DNA of 64,000 nt from Prinia subflava (GCF_021018805.1 NC_086248.1:60955985-61019984), one strand, 5' to 3'; counted from the stretch's first letter, positions 25,877 to 37,089 are shown. A program made the numbers and translations. Notes: a model not told the origin generated them from the sequence alone.

Positions 25877-28800
25877 GACAATTGCTGAGCGTTGTGCATA
25901 ATGCATGACAGGCAGGGCTGTGGCATGCAGATATAAACAGCATGGGATGGATTTGCACTAAAATATGCTCTGTGAATGTGAAGAAAGGATGGAGCCAGGC
26001 CGCTAGGAAAGCCCTGGCTTTGACCCATGTGCCAAAGCTAGTCTGCGCCAGATGGCTTGGATGAAGAGAATCACAAAAAAAAGGAAAGTTAAACTGGGTT
26101 CTTCTAGATCCCTGTGAGCTGCCCCTTCATGCCACCAGTAGTTTGCTTTTTGTTAGAATTTCTCTGTGGAAGGTATCTTCCTGATTGCAGTTATCTTCAG
26201 AAGTGGAAAAAAAGAAGTGAGTTTTTACAGATTATTTCCCCCCACAAGGTGTTCTTTCTGAGTAAAATCCACCTGCAGTTTCTCTCTGTTGATGTCCTCT
26301 GTCCCTAGTCCTCAGCTCTGAGTAGCCACCTGAAGATTTAGCCATCAACTTTACCAAGTATTCACCATCTCTGAGGCATCAAGGCTGATGCTGTTTGCAT
26401 GAAGGACTCCGCATGGAAGAAGCCTTTGTTCTTCTATGCGAAACACCACTTAATAAAATTTTGCATATAAATATTTATGTTTGTATCTCAAAGTTAATTT
26501 TTTTTCCTGTTTTATTCCCTCTGGTATTCTGTATCTACACTCCTCTTAATCAAATAAAACATACCAATTCAGAATGCCTCCAAGACTAATCATTGCATAT
26601 TATTTATTGCATGAATAATTTTCTTTAGAATTCTGAATAGTTTTCCTCGATTTGCTGGTTAGAGTTTTATTGGTTTAAAATGTGATTATATTCCAGACTG
26701 TCATTTGCTCATCAGAATGAATTTATATGAATGCTAATAGATTAGCACTAGACTTGGGTTAAACTAACTCTATAAAAAATTAGATTTATAAACTCATTCT
26801 CCTAGTATGGTGTTGAAAGCATATGTTCTAAAATATTTACAATCATTCTCAGAATCTTGACCAAAACAGTCTCTTGACCATACAAATAATCCCATTGTTT
26901 TTCTTATAAGCAGTTCTTGGGGTTTTTTTAAGAATAATTATTGGTTAAAATAAGGTTAATTAATCTTACAGGAAAAAATAAAAATAGATCTAATGACACC
27001 CAGATGGATGTATTTGAAGAAGAGAAACTTCTGAGAACACTTAAAAGTGAGCCATTAGATTGATTTCAATATGGAATATGCATTTATAAAGTGAAAATCA
27101 GATTTCCATCAGATGATGTTGTACTAGTAGCAGAAGTAATTGCTAAAACTCTGCTTCCATAAACATATACCTAGTTGGGCCCACACTTCTGAGCAAAGTC
27201 CATCATTTAAATATTCACAGAAATATAAGAATGATCACTATAGTAAATACATTAACAAAAATAGCAGAAAAATGTTTTTGTTTTATGCCTCTGACCACAT
27301 TTGTGTATGATCAGTATCACATTTCTGTTGATTGTCAGACTTCCTTTCTCTACTGCAGTGTTGTCAGCCATATGATTCATGAGTCATATCTAGTCTTTTG
27401 TATACAGAGCTCATTGAATATTCAGATTCCACAGAGTATAAATTACCAAGTAACTGAACTTATTTTTTTTATCCTGTTTGCTGAGGGGGAAGGGAAGGAA
27501 CCCAAGCTTTCCAATTTTGAAATTAATTCAATCATTGCAGTGCTGCACCCCTGAGCAGCAGTCCTGGCTTATTGTCCTGAAAACAATAGCTCTGAGAGGA
27601 GTAAAATGACCTGTTCTCCCTTATTCTTTTTACTCATTGTTTTATGTTAGGAAGGTGGGAAAGAGGGATTGGTGTGAAACCCAAGACCAACAGTGCTGTT
27701 TGCTGAGATAAAGTATATGCAGTGAGGGAGGGCAGGTCAAGAATAGACACAGAACCAAGCAGAAGGCAGGGAAAGAAAAGAAAGGCTCAGGAGAAAAGCA
27801 ATGATATAATACTAAATCTTTCCCATTAATGATGCTGAATGTGACAATGGAGAGATTTTCAAAAGCAGTTAGCTCCATTTTGAGATGGCCTAGTTACATG
27901 TTTAATGATGCAGGTAGCCCCACTCTGGGATTCATAAAAGTCTCGAATTGCCTGATTCCTCCTGGAAAACTTTTACGTATTTTGTGTTAATTCACATAAG
28001 CACACATCATGGATGTGTTCCACTGACAGCGATGGATGGTTCTTCTGTAAATGCTCAAAATGTCCAAACCAGTGAAACAGCCCACAACTATATTATGAAG
28101 AAGGCTTTTCTCAAAATGAGTGTTATGCTCCCACATAAGCTGGAAGGAGTCACTTTCTTGCACTCCACTGCAAAGCCTAAGTTCCTACTTTCCCACCGTA
28201 CTGTGAGTGGGTGTATACTGAGGCAGCAGAGAAGAGAAGGAAGAGGCTTGAGGAAATATACACAGAGGGGAGCAAAAGAGGTTGTAGATGAGATAAACCA
28301 GAACATATTTGCAATTGTTGTTTTGTCAGCCAGAAGTACAGTTCCTTCAACAGCCTCAAGCAGGAAACAGGAGGGAAAAAGAAAACCTGTAAAAGGGATA
28401 TTTTTTTAAAACAGGAGATACTAGTTAAAGAACATTAGCAAAACATTTTACTACTTTAATTGGTTAGTTAAAATAATTGCAGTTGACAGCATCCCTTTAA
28501 TTGCATGACCCTTTGTAGGTGTGTATTTTATTGTTCTTTGTTTTGTTTCCTATGGGAACAGGCTTAGGCAATTGTTTGAAGTGTCAGTCGGACTTCACAG
28601 AGAATAAACTGAAACTTGCTCAGCTGAATGGGAAAGAGAGTAGAGGATTCAAGTTCAACTGTATTTTTTTAATGTTTCTAGAAAATCAATGAAAGAAAGA
28701 CAAATTGATGCCAATGCTTTTTAAAGTACTTGGGCATGATGTACTACCACCCTGGGCAAGTCACAATGAGCTGGCTTATCCAACAGCCCATCATATGAGA

Positions 28801-29782
28801 TCTAAAGGCCTTGCTCTCCCCTCTTTTTCTGTCTTTAAGCTGCAGTTTGTGTCCTGTCATGTTTTGCCAGCTCTTGCATCCTATGGAATGCCTCCATGAG
28901 CACATCTGGTTGAGCCTGAAGTTCAATGCCAGTCTAGACCAATCCAACTGCTGTCTACAGTCCTACTCTCTGCCCCTTTACTTTATATGTATTCTAGTTT
29001 ATATAATAGATATTTTTGAAAGAGGAAAGCTCCTTCCTCTTTCACTTCCCTTTCCCTGGGCATGCTGTTCCTGCCCCTCCCTTGTTGCAGTCCTTTGTCA
29101 TGCTTTGTAATGTCCTTTGCCAAGTCATTTCAGCATGTTAAAGCAGCAGAAAATTAACTTGCTGAAAAAGAAAAAAGCAAATGGCTTTTTTTTATTTCTG
29201 CTGATATTCTTGTACCAAGACAGCTCTGCAAAACATCTGATCAGCTGTGGTGAGACTGCAAGGGAGAGAGGAGAGGGATCTGAGGAGAGGACAGGGCAGC
29301 AGCCACCCTTCACTGCTGGTTCAGGCCAAGGAAGTGTGGAGCGAGAGAGGCCTTCCTGCCTCGGTGCTGGTGAGCTGTGAGCTCTGCTCAGCACTCGCCC
29401 ATCTTTTGTCACTTCACTTTTGGTGCTGTGGTGGCAGCCAGCTGTGGGCAGGCTCCCCTTAGCCACAGTGCTTGGTGCTGGTGTCACTTTGGGAGCGTCT
29501 TGGGGATCACAGGGCACAGCGAGGTGGCCGTGGTATGTGGAGAAAGGCTCCTCTTTCCTGGCAGAGGAGATCCACCTTGCTTCACCCACTGCCCACACTG
29601 ACACTTGTCCTTATATTAATTGTGCAGAATGCAAAGAAGGAGACCTGGCTCAACAGTAGGGAGTTGAAAACAGCCAGAAAACACCCACAAACTGAAAAGG
29701 TAAAGAGTACAGATAGGTATGACCCATCATCATATGTTTATTTCTCTGAAATGCTACGTTCACTTTCCATACATATTCCTAA

Positions 29783-29797
29783 TTTTTTTTTTTTTTT
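29783..29797 (+). repeat. Poly-T tract
   Basis: A run of 15 T with no recognisable retroposon attached on either side. Confidence 0.85.
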
Positions 29798-30518
29798 AAG
29801 AGGAAGCCCACTGAAGAAAAGCAGGAATCAGGATATTAGAAATTTCTGTATAGTTCCAACTTATTAAATGATGCTGTTCTGCATCTACAAGGCTCTTCAT
29901 GGGAAAGCAAAGCATCAAACACACTGTAATTCACTCCACTTTTTGTGCAGTGTACTCTACTAACACATGATAGAAGACTAAGAAAAATTATTTCCTGGCT
30001 CCAGGAAGGGAACTTTTGGTGTGACTGGTAACACTGGAAAATGTGGGGCTTTTCCTCATGTAACTGTACTTTCTTGGCCCATTCTTTTGGCTGGCTCACG
30101 TTCTGTGTCAGCTTCTCAGAATGAAAGAATATTTTTTCCCCTTCAGTCAATTTAGAGGAAGACAAAATGTTCAATAGTCTTAATACTGATAACTTCACAC
30201 AATGCTTATCTTTATTTTTTTCAACTGAAAGGCAGTTTACCTTTATCTTTGGAAACAGTCACTGATCAGGGAAGCATGGCCAATTCCAAAAGCTTCTGGA
30301 TTTTAATTGCATTTTAAGGAGAATTCTCATTTTATTCTGCTGGAATAAATTAAAACATCCATAGATTCTGACTTCTATCCAAAGCAATGAAGTTGTATCA
30401 CAGAAGGCCAAAGTCAGAAGTTGAAAAACTACCAAAATATTCCAGACTTTATATGATTAGGCAATTTCAGATTTTTAACTTACAAACAACTGTGTTTCTA
30501 ATACTTCAAAACAGGAAA

Positions 30519-30554
30519 AAAAAAAAAAACCCAAAAAAAACAAAAAAAAAAAAC

Positions 30555-30601
<47 letters not shown>
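30519..30601 (+). repeat. A-rich simple repeat with a 46-base A run
   Basis: A series of A runs interrupted only by C or CC ends in an uninterrupted stretch of 46 A (30556-30601), followed by 'ccaccacaacacc'. CR1 elements do not end in poly-A, and no processed gene copy is recognised upstream. This is therefore called a simple repeat. Its exact length is likely variable between individuals and error-prone in sequencing. Confidence 0.9.
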
Positions 30602-30603
<2 letters not shown>

Positions 30604-33487
30604 ACCACAACACCCCAGTCAAGAGATATGCTTTCAACATGAAGTGGATAAATATAAATGCAAAATTGATTCTGGTCTCCAGAACTTGCCATGAAAAAGC
30701 TCTCTTACATTGAAAAAGCTCATCGTGCCTTCTAAATTCACCCATTGCAGAGAAGTAATATATGTTACACTTTGTTAGAAGGCTGTACAATAAACGACAG
30801 TCATCTTGGTCTTTCAAAAGCAAGACTTAAATGACACAACATCTCTTTGGAAACTGATTAAGTTGATCATGTTGTAGTAAAAAAACCTATTTTTTTTATT
30901 CTTTAGAGAGATTCTGATGTGCATTCTCATTCTCTGTTCTTGCCAACTCCTATGAAATGTAGTATTTCTAGTTTACACAAAACCTTTTTTAAGGAAATTA
31001 ATTATTTTCACAAAACTAATAGTAAGACTCTAAAATGATGGCAGGGAGAGGTATCTTCTGAAAAACAGCACAGAAAAAATAAATATTTGGTCAGAAAAAC
31101 AGGTACCTTGTAAAAAACTCTTAGGATTATTTGCTCTTAACATTGTAAACTGGCATGTATGATGTACTGTAGCATTCAGCAAGTATGGAATGAGCAAGAC
31201 ATTGTCAGTGTCTTGCATGGCAATGGTATTACCACTAGTCTGTTTGAATTTTTTTCATTTATTTTTCAAAATTAATTGTGAAAGGTGTCTAAAATGTGCC
31301 TAGAAAATGTGTCCACAGAAATGCCTAACTTATTTCCATCTGTAATAATAACAGGACTTTCAGTGCAATATTTGACACTTTGAGTATTTTAGATATTTGT
31401 TTATATAACCCCCCTTTTTTGAAGGCAATCAAAAAGCAATTTGGCAGTGTTGGATATATGGTGTACAGAGACCTTATGTCCGAAATGCTGCAGTTTGCTA
31501 GTTTGTATTTATTTAACCACTTAAACACTTTTCCTTCCAAGACATTCAAGCAGATTCTGCCATGAAGCATGGTAACAGATATTCTATATATGTAAGGTGA
31601 TGTGTCATCAGAGCAAATTGGCTTCCCTGTTGTTTCAAGACTTACCCTTGTGACACCTCCACACTGCAGACAGGGTAAGAGGCAGGACCCTTCAGCAGCA
31701 ACAGCTTTTGCATTAGCATTTGCCTAACAGAAAGATAGTCTCTCTTGGTTTCTTTCAACCTAGGTAACATTGCTGCATCTTTTGCATGAGATCAACCTTA
31801 GTCACAACTAAGAAATCAGAAGAGTACATACTGCAACACATGAACCTACAAAGATTTGTGAAAGGAGAATATTTGTCCTACCTACTGTAAGATTTCAACT
31901 ATTTATTGCCTCAAACCAATTTTCATTAATTTGAATAAACAATAAATACTTTGAAGAGTAATGCTGAATCGTGTGAAATATTACTAAATGTAGTGCTTTT
32001 TGTAGGGGAGTTTTCAAATTGTTTTGAAAAAAACTTCAAAGAGTTTGATATAAAAGATATTAATTGTTTAAATTCCAATGCAATACTAGTACTGATTAGG
32101 AACTAAAATAGGATATTGTGAAAAGTACAATGTGTAGGACGGGATGATCCTGGTAGAATCAAAATAGATTCATTATTGAAAATAAATGTTTGTTCTCTGA
32201 GTTTGATTTTTAGAATTATTTTTCCCAGCACTCCTCAAATTCCTTTATGTATTTCTTCAGTTCGTATCCCTGAGGTTCACTTTTCAGCTACAGTGTCTTA
32301 AAAACCCAAGGAAAGACAGTGGCATGAGACAGCAGCTTGAATGAGGTGCTGGTATTGTTTACGAGTGTTTGGCGTTTGAAGAGTGTTTCTGAAATTAGCC
32401 TGAGTGCTACCTGTGAAGATAAGCCAACAATGACTGTTTTGCAGAAACCATTTGCTCTATTTGTGAATGTCTAAAACATTCCACAGTCTCAGGAGAGAAC
32501 AGTGCCATTTGACATGATACAGTCATTAATATTGTCAAAGCACTGGAGAGAGAGCTCCAGCAATATGCTAATAGAAACCTGGTGAAGACTAAAAATGCTT
32601 GTCAGTGAACCAAAAAAAATCTGTCAGCAGCCTTCTGAATACACAGGCGCTGTATTCGTTAAGAAAGAAAGAAAAGTTATTAGCTGTTTATAAAGACCAT
32701 TTCAAAGAATATAAAATGCTGTGATATCTAAGTTATGAGATTGCAGGCAAACTGTTGACAACAGGCACTACAAGAGGAGGAGGAGATGGGAAGGAATAAT
32801 GTGGCAGCATCTATTACATCTGTGGAAAAAGGATGCCAATGCATTTTCATGAGAGATGATATCAGAAACTATTTTTACATCCTGCTGCAAAAGGACTATT
32901 TCTTTACACCTTGCAGAGAGATACCCCCCATATTTTTCTCATGTGTCACGCCAAAATTATTTCTGTGTATCAGTAAAATGGATTGTAGATCACCAGGAGA
33001 GTGTCTACCAGGCTACTCTGTGTAATTTGGTTACCAAAGTAATGCATTTCCCCCAAGGAAGGGGAAGTTATCCAGGCTGGTCAGATTGTTCCACTGTCCC
33101 TTTGTTATTAGGCACTGTTTATGGATAAAGAATTAGCTTATTGTATTAAAGGGATAAATATTCCAATTCAAAATGAAATTATGAAAACAGAAAACACATT
33201 GCCTGAGAACTCAGCTGCATCCTTATGTGTTTTTGCTGTCTCTCCTAGGACAACATTCAGCCATAAGAGATGCAGGCAATTGTAACCAACTTTTTTTCTC
33301 AACCTTTTACAAAAGTTTGCTCAGTTTACTTTTGGCTTTTCTGAACTGTATTGATTCCTACCACATGTCCCAAGCTAGTCCATTCTCTATAGCTTACACA
33401 GCTGTACTAGTAAATTGCAAAACTGTAAAAGATGAATCAATATGAATCTTTGTTAGCACTGGTTTAGGCCTGCTTACCCATTGCAGA

Positions 33488-33935
33488 TCATAAAATTACA
33501 GAATCATTTAGTTTGGAAAAGACCTTTAAGGTCATTAACTGTAAACCTGACACTGCCAAATCCACCATGTCCCAGAGCACCACATCTACAGTCTTTTAAA
33601 TTACCTCCAGGGATGGTGATTCCATCACTTCCCTGGGCAGCCTGTTCCAATGCTTGACTATACTGCTAGTGTAGAAATTTTTCCTAATATCCAATCTAAA
33701 CTTTCCCTGGCACAACTTGAGGCCATTTCCTTTTGCCCTGTTGCTTGTTATTTAGAAGAGACCGACTCCACCTGGCTACAACCTCCTTTCAGGTAGTTAT
33801 AGAGAGCAGTGAACTGTCCCCAGGCCCCCTTTTCTCCAGGCTAAACAACTCCTGCTCCTTCAATTGCTCGTCACAAGGTGCTCCAGACCCATCATCAGCT
33901 TCACAGCTCCTCTTTGGATGCATATGGAGAACGTA
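33488..33935 (-). repeat. CR1 LINE fragment, minus orientation
   Basis: The sequence begins with the CR1 terminus on the complementary strand ('tcataaaattacagaatcat', then 'ttggaaaagacctttaaggt'). It continues with the blocks typical of the reversed CR1 3' region: 'ccagggatggtgattccatc', 'cctgggcagcctgttccaat', 'aaatttttcctaatatccaa' and 'cccaggcccccttttctcca'. It ends around 'agctcctctttggatgcat'. The element is 5'-truncated at its right end and carries no complete reading frame. The family call is from memory of the avian consensus. Confidence 0.9.
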
Positions 33936-34185
33936 CTAGGCAGAAACAACAGCAAGCAGCTTTGAGAATGGTTCTGCCTTAACTGTGGGAAGCTATCCCG
34001 GGCTTTCTGCAAGCACCTCTGCCACCAGTGCCCATGTGAGAAGGGCTTGGTGCAGGGTGGCATCTGTAGGAAAACTTCCCCTTCATGGCTCATACCTTTC
34101 TGGGATGTGCAGTACTTTCTGGGATGTGAAGTCAGGACAGAGTGAAGGGCTGTACAAACATGTCGGCATTGGTGGACAAACCTTG
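33936..34185. other. Unassigned spacer between two CR1 copies
   Basis: About 250 bases separate the truncated 5' ends of the two CR1 copies. A short direct duplication, 'tttctgggatgtg', occurs twice near 34100-34130. I do not recognise the sequence; it may be older CR1 interior or unrelated DNA into which the elements inserted. Confidence 0.4.
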
Positions 34186-34815
34186 TACTTCCAGCAGTGT
34201 GCCCACATGGAAAAGAAGGCCAGCAGCATCCTGTCCTGGATCAGGAACGGTGTGGCCAACAGGAGCAGGGAGGTCATTCTTCCCCTGTACTCGGCACTGG
34301 TGAGGCAGCAACTGGAGTGCTGTGTCGTTTGGGCCCCTCAGCTAGGAAGGATGCTGAGATGCTTGAGCGCATCCAAAGGAGGCAACGAGGCTGGTGAAGG
34401 GTGTCTGGAATACAAGTCCTAGGAATAGCAGCTGAGGGAGCTAGAGTTGTTTAGCCTGGAAAACAGGAGTCTCAGGGGAGGCCTTATCACTCTCGACAAC
34501 AATCTGAAAGGTGGTTCAAGCCAGATGGAGGCTGGTCTCTCCCCTCAGGCAACCAGCAATAGGACACGAGGACAGTCTTAAGCTGCCCCAAGGAAGTTTA
34601 GGTTCGACATTCAGAAAAAGTCCTTCACAGAAAGGGTGACTGAACATTGGAATGGACCGCTCATGGAGGTGATGGAGCCACCATCCCTAGAAGTGTTTTT
34701 AAGGCAAGACTGGATGTGGCACATAGTGCCACAGTCTCGTTGACAAGATGGTGTTACTTCATAGGTTGGATGCGATGATCTTAAAGGTCATTTCCAGCCT
34801 AGCTGACTCTGATTC
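34186..34815 (+). repeat. CR1 LINE fragment with ORF2 C-terminal relic, plus orientation
   Basis: The left part encodes the tail of the CR1 reverse transcriptase ORF2, readable at 34188-34330 as a QQCAHMEKKASSILSWIRNG segment, then REVILPLYSALVRQQLE. That is the conserved C-terminal part of CR1 ORF2. Frameshifts follow. The 3' untranslated part carries 'ctagagttgtttagcctgga', 'ccaccatccctagaagtgtt' and 'ggttggatgcgatgatctta', ending near 34815 without clean terminal octamers. It is 5'-truncated and cannot be autonomous. Its 3' end stops at the edge of the ZDHHC14 CpG island. Confidence 0.93.
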
Positions 34816-35109
34816 CAGCAGCAAATGGAGCATGCGGATGCTGCCGGTGGAGCAGGGAAGCACCGGCATGCACGAGAGGCAGGGACAGCCGGGCGCTGGC
34901 CCAGCACCGCTGCACTCGGGCACTTTGGGCAGGTGGGACGGGACCCACCCCGAAGTTATAGCGGGTGACGCGGAACGAGGGGGCCGCGTGCCTCCCGCCG
35001 AGACGGGTCAGGGGTTCCAGCACGTTCCTTCCGGCCTGACTGAAAGACAAACCCGGACGCAGTCCTCTGCCGCGGAGGAGGGCACGAAGGGCTGCCCGGG
35101 CAAAGCGGG

Positions 35110-35149
35110 GCCGTGTATGGGGCCATGTATGGGGCCATGTATAGGGCCA
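35110..35149 (+). repeat. 12-bp tandem repeat at the CpG island edge
   Basis: Three copies of a 12-base unit, 'gtatggggccat', occur in tandem, the last one altered ('gtatagggccac'). It is a small local duplication in the GC-rich 5' flank of ZDHHC14. Confidence 0.75.
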
Positions 35150-35250
35150 CGGATACCCGGCACAGTCGGGCCAGGCCGGGCAGAGTCTCCGCCCGCCGAG
35201 AGCCGCTGGGGCAGCCCCGCCCCGCTCCGCCCCGCCAGGACGGCTCGGAA

Positions 35251-35273
35251 GGCATGCCGGGGCTTGTAGTCCC
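35251..35273 (-). promoter_or_regulatory. ZNF143/THAP11-type promoter motif
   Basis: On the minus strand this reads 'ggactacaagccccggcatg' followed by 'cc'. It fits the long ZNF143 (SBS) consensus of ACTACAA, CCC and a downstream ATGC. Such motifs sit close to transcription starts of vertebrate CpG-island genes. The match is by eye against the remembered consensus. Confidence 0.65.
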
Positions 35274-35318
35274 GCGCGCCGCCGCTCCGCCTCCGGCTGC
35301 AAAACTACAGCGGAGCGG

Positions 35319-35340
35319 AACTACAACTCCCGGCGGGCGG
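35319..35340 (+). promoter_or_regulatory. Second ZNF143/THAP11-type motif
   Basis: The plus strand reads 'aactacaactcccggcgggc', which matches the ACTACAA-TCCC-G half of the consensus but has a poorer right half than the neighbouring copy. The two motifs face each other, about 45 bases apart. A third partial 'aactacag' lies at 35303. Confidence 0.55.
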
Positions 35341-36582
35341 AGGGGCGTGTCTGGAGCGCCGTGCCCGAGACCGCACGGGGCGGGGACGAGTCCTGCTAGG
35401 TCGGGCCGCGCGGGTGGGGCTTCTCCGTGCCCATCGCTCGCTGGCGGGACTCGCCCGCCCTCGGCTCGGCAGCGGGAGTGGGGCAGGACGCGGCTGCTGC
35501 CCGGGGCTGGCGGCACACAGCGCTCGCGGTTCAGCGTGGGTCGGGGGCGGCTCGGCCGAGCGGGAGGCGGCGGCAGTGGGAGCGGGGCTCCAGCGCGGAC
35601 AGCCGCTGCCCGGCTCGCTGCCCTGAGCTTCCAGCCCGGCTGGCGGGCGGCTGCCTGCGGGGGTGGCGATGGAGAGGAGTTAGTGCAGTCACCGCGCTCC
35701 AGTGGCCGGGGAGAGGGCCGGGCCGGGCTGGCCGGTGCGAGAGACCTGCTGCCCTGTGGCCGAGAAGCGGCGGAGTGACCGACCGGCCGGGGGCGGCGGA
35801 GGGTGCGCGCCTGTGTGGTCCCGTCCCCCGCCGGCTCCTCCCGCGGGCGGGCGGGCGGCCGGCGCTGCGGTGGTTACCGCCTCCCCCTGAAAATGAAGAG
35901 GTGGTGGCAGCTGCTGCTTCGGGGTCTGGCTGCCGGGGGAAAAGCTGGATAGAGGCTCGTAAAGAAGGGTGAAGAGAAAGTCGCCGCTCTTTGGTTCTCG
36001 AAGGGGGAAGCCGGACGTTTTTCTCCCTTGCTGCGGGGCCAGAGCACAGCGAAGCCGGGGACGCCGGCGGGGAGCCGCTCCCGCGCGCCGGGGGAGGGGG
36101 CGGGATGCGGGGGGGCGCCCGGCACCGCCGCGGGCCGTGGGCGAGCGCCTGCGGCGGGGCGGGGTGCGAGCGGCCGCGGCGGCGCTGAGCCGGGCGGCGA
36201 GGATGGTGCGGGGAGCGAGAGGTCCTGGCAGAGATCTAGCGGCGGCGAAGCCTCCCTGTGCCCTGCCTCCCAACCTCCCTGCCGCGGGGCCGAGGCGCTG
36301 GGGAGCATGAGGCGGCGGCGGGGACCTGTTGTGTAGGGGCAGGCGCGGGCAGGGAGGATGAGGAGGACCTGCTCCCCAGGCGCTGGTGTCTGTGGGCGAC
36401 CGGCCGTGGCCCGGGCTGCCACGGGCTCGGGAGAATCCCTTCCAGTGGAGTGGTGACAGGGGAGCCCTGCGCCCCTGGGTCTGCGCGGAGCGGCGGCCGC
36501 TTCCCGCTGGACTGCGGCTTCAGGAAGAGGAGAGCTTCAAGTGTTCTTCGGAAGCTGGAGTTGCAGCCTGGTTCCTTACTTG

Positions 36583-36644
36583 CCTTTTTTTTTTTTTTCC
36601 TTTTTTTTTTTTTTCCTTTTTTTTTTTTTCCCTCCCCTCCCCCT
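36583..36644 (+). repeat. ZDHHC14: Triplicated T-tract, homopyrimidine stretch in the ZDHHC14 leader
   Basis: Runs of 14, 14 and 13 T separated by CC give a 16-base period, and the run closes with 'ccctcccctccccc'. About 60 consecutive bases are pyrimidine on the plus strand and purine on the minus strand. The tract probably lies within the ZDHHC14 5' leader or just ahead of an alternative start site. It resembles an oversized splice-acceptor polypyrimidine tract, but no convincing AG exon start follows closely. Confidence 0.85.
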
Positions 36645-36646
36645 TA

Positions 36647-36700
36647 ATGATTTGTTTCGCGTGTCTCTCGAGGGAACGTCTTAGGAATGGTCATTTTTAG
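36647..36700 (+). other. Upstream ORF in ZDHHC14 leader (17 codons)
   Basis: An ATG immediately after the T-tract opens a 17-codon frame ending in TAG, starting Met-Ile-Cys-Phe-Ala-Cys. It would be a uORF only if transcription starts upstream and this part is kept in the mRNA, which is not shown by the sequence. Confidence 0.35.
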
Positions 36701-36746
36701 CAGTGGAATCTGCTGCGCAAAGGAGGATTATAACAAATCTCTATGA

Positions 36747-36845
36747 ATGATAGACTCGATTGCTAAACCTTGCCTTGGCCAACCTTCTGACCCTCGGAGA
36801 AAACTCTCAGGGTGTGCGTGGGAAGGAAAAAACCTTTCCATTTGA
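36747..36845 (+). other. Upstream ORF in ZDHHC14 leader (32 codons)
   Basis: An ATG opens a 32-codon frame, MIDSIAKPCLGQ at its start, ending in TGA. A second ATG four bases earlier (36743) opens a 7-codon frame, so a scanning ribosome meets two overlapping uORFs here. The peptide resembles nothing I know. Translation depends on the unknown transcription start. Confidence 0.35.
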
Positions 36846-36903
36846 AAATAAACTTAATAAAAAAAGACTTGATTTTTTTTTTTGAGAGCCTAGCTGATTT
36901 GTA

Positions 36904-36954
36904 ATGACTCTTTTTTTTTCTTTTTTGTCCTGTTTTGTGATAAGTTGTTTTTAA
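36904..36954 (+). other. Upstream ORF in ZDHHC14 leader (16 codons)
   Basis: A short ATG-initiated frame runs through a T-rich stretch and encodes mostly Phe and Leu before TAA. It has no recognisable product and is listed as a possible regulatory uORF. Confidence 0.25.
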
Positions 36955-37023
36955 AAGGATTGTCCTACGTGGTTGTTTTGTAGCTGGTGGAGGAAGGAAG
37001 GATCCCTCTCAAGCGTTTCTGAT

Positions 37024-37089
37024 ATGACAGCTTTGGTTTCTGAAGAGTTAAGTGGTGTTTGCATGATACACCTATTGCTAGTCCGGTAG
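37024..37089 (+). other. Upstream ORF in ZDHHC14 leader (21 codons)
   Basis: An ATG opens a 21-codon frame ([12 protein letters not shown] at its start, a second in-frame Met, then TAG), ending 137 bases before the ZDHHC14 start codon. No further ATG occurs between it and the main start. It is therefore the last uORF a ribosome would translate before re-initiating. Confidence 0.4.

Larger units (their letters stand above)
15651..33487. other. Intergenic region between TMEM242 and ZDHHC14
   Basis: About 18 kb contain no exon similar to a known protein and no structural RNA. Open frames are short, scattered on both strands and lack splice-bounded similarity. Simple-sequence tracts are listed separately. 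The stretches at about 18.66-18.88 kb and 20.13-20.30 kb look less degenerate than their surroundings (AP-1/CRE-like 'tgatgacatta', homeodomain-type 'taattg' and 'taatta' sites) and are candidate conserved non-coding elements, which is inference only. A GC-richer pocket at 29.24-29.60 kb is open in several frames on both strands without recognisable content. Confidence 0.6.
34900..36550. promoter_or_regulatory. ZDHHC14: ZDHHC14 promoter CpG island
   Basis: About 1.65 kb of GC-rich, CpG-dense DNA precedes the first coding exon of ZDHHC14. Clustered SP1/KLF-type GC boxes ('ccccgccccgctccgccccg' at 35215-35234, 'ggggcgggg' at 35377-35385) and two ZNF143-type motifs mark the left third, so initiation is most likely at about 35.3-36.2 kb (inference). 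No TATA box stands out. Many long open frames overlap here on both strands, which GC-rich DNA produces by chance. Confidence 0.8.

Noticed and set aside
27948..28409. 153-codon plus-strand open frame
   Set aside because: It has no recognisable domain, biased composition at the end and no supporting splice or conservation signal.
29125..29604. 159-codon minus-strand open frame in a GC-richer pocket
   Set aside because: Frames are open on both strands here because of base composition. It ends in a Lys/Phe run from the adjacent T-rich sequence, and no homology is recognised.
30387..30823. Lys-rich or Phe-rich open frames on either strand
   Set aside because: They are translations of the A-rich simple repeat and its complement.
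33985..34422. 145-codon plus-strand open frame as a host gene
   Set aside because: Its recognisable part is the C-terminal relic of CR1 ORF2 reverse transcriptase.
34748..36647. Many long open frames around the ZDHHC14 CpG island
   Set aside because: They are compositional artefacts of GC-rich DNA in mutually overlapping frames, partly continuing out of the CR1 element. None has recognisable domains.
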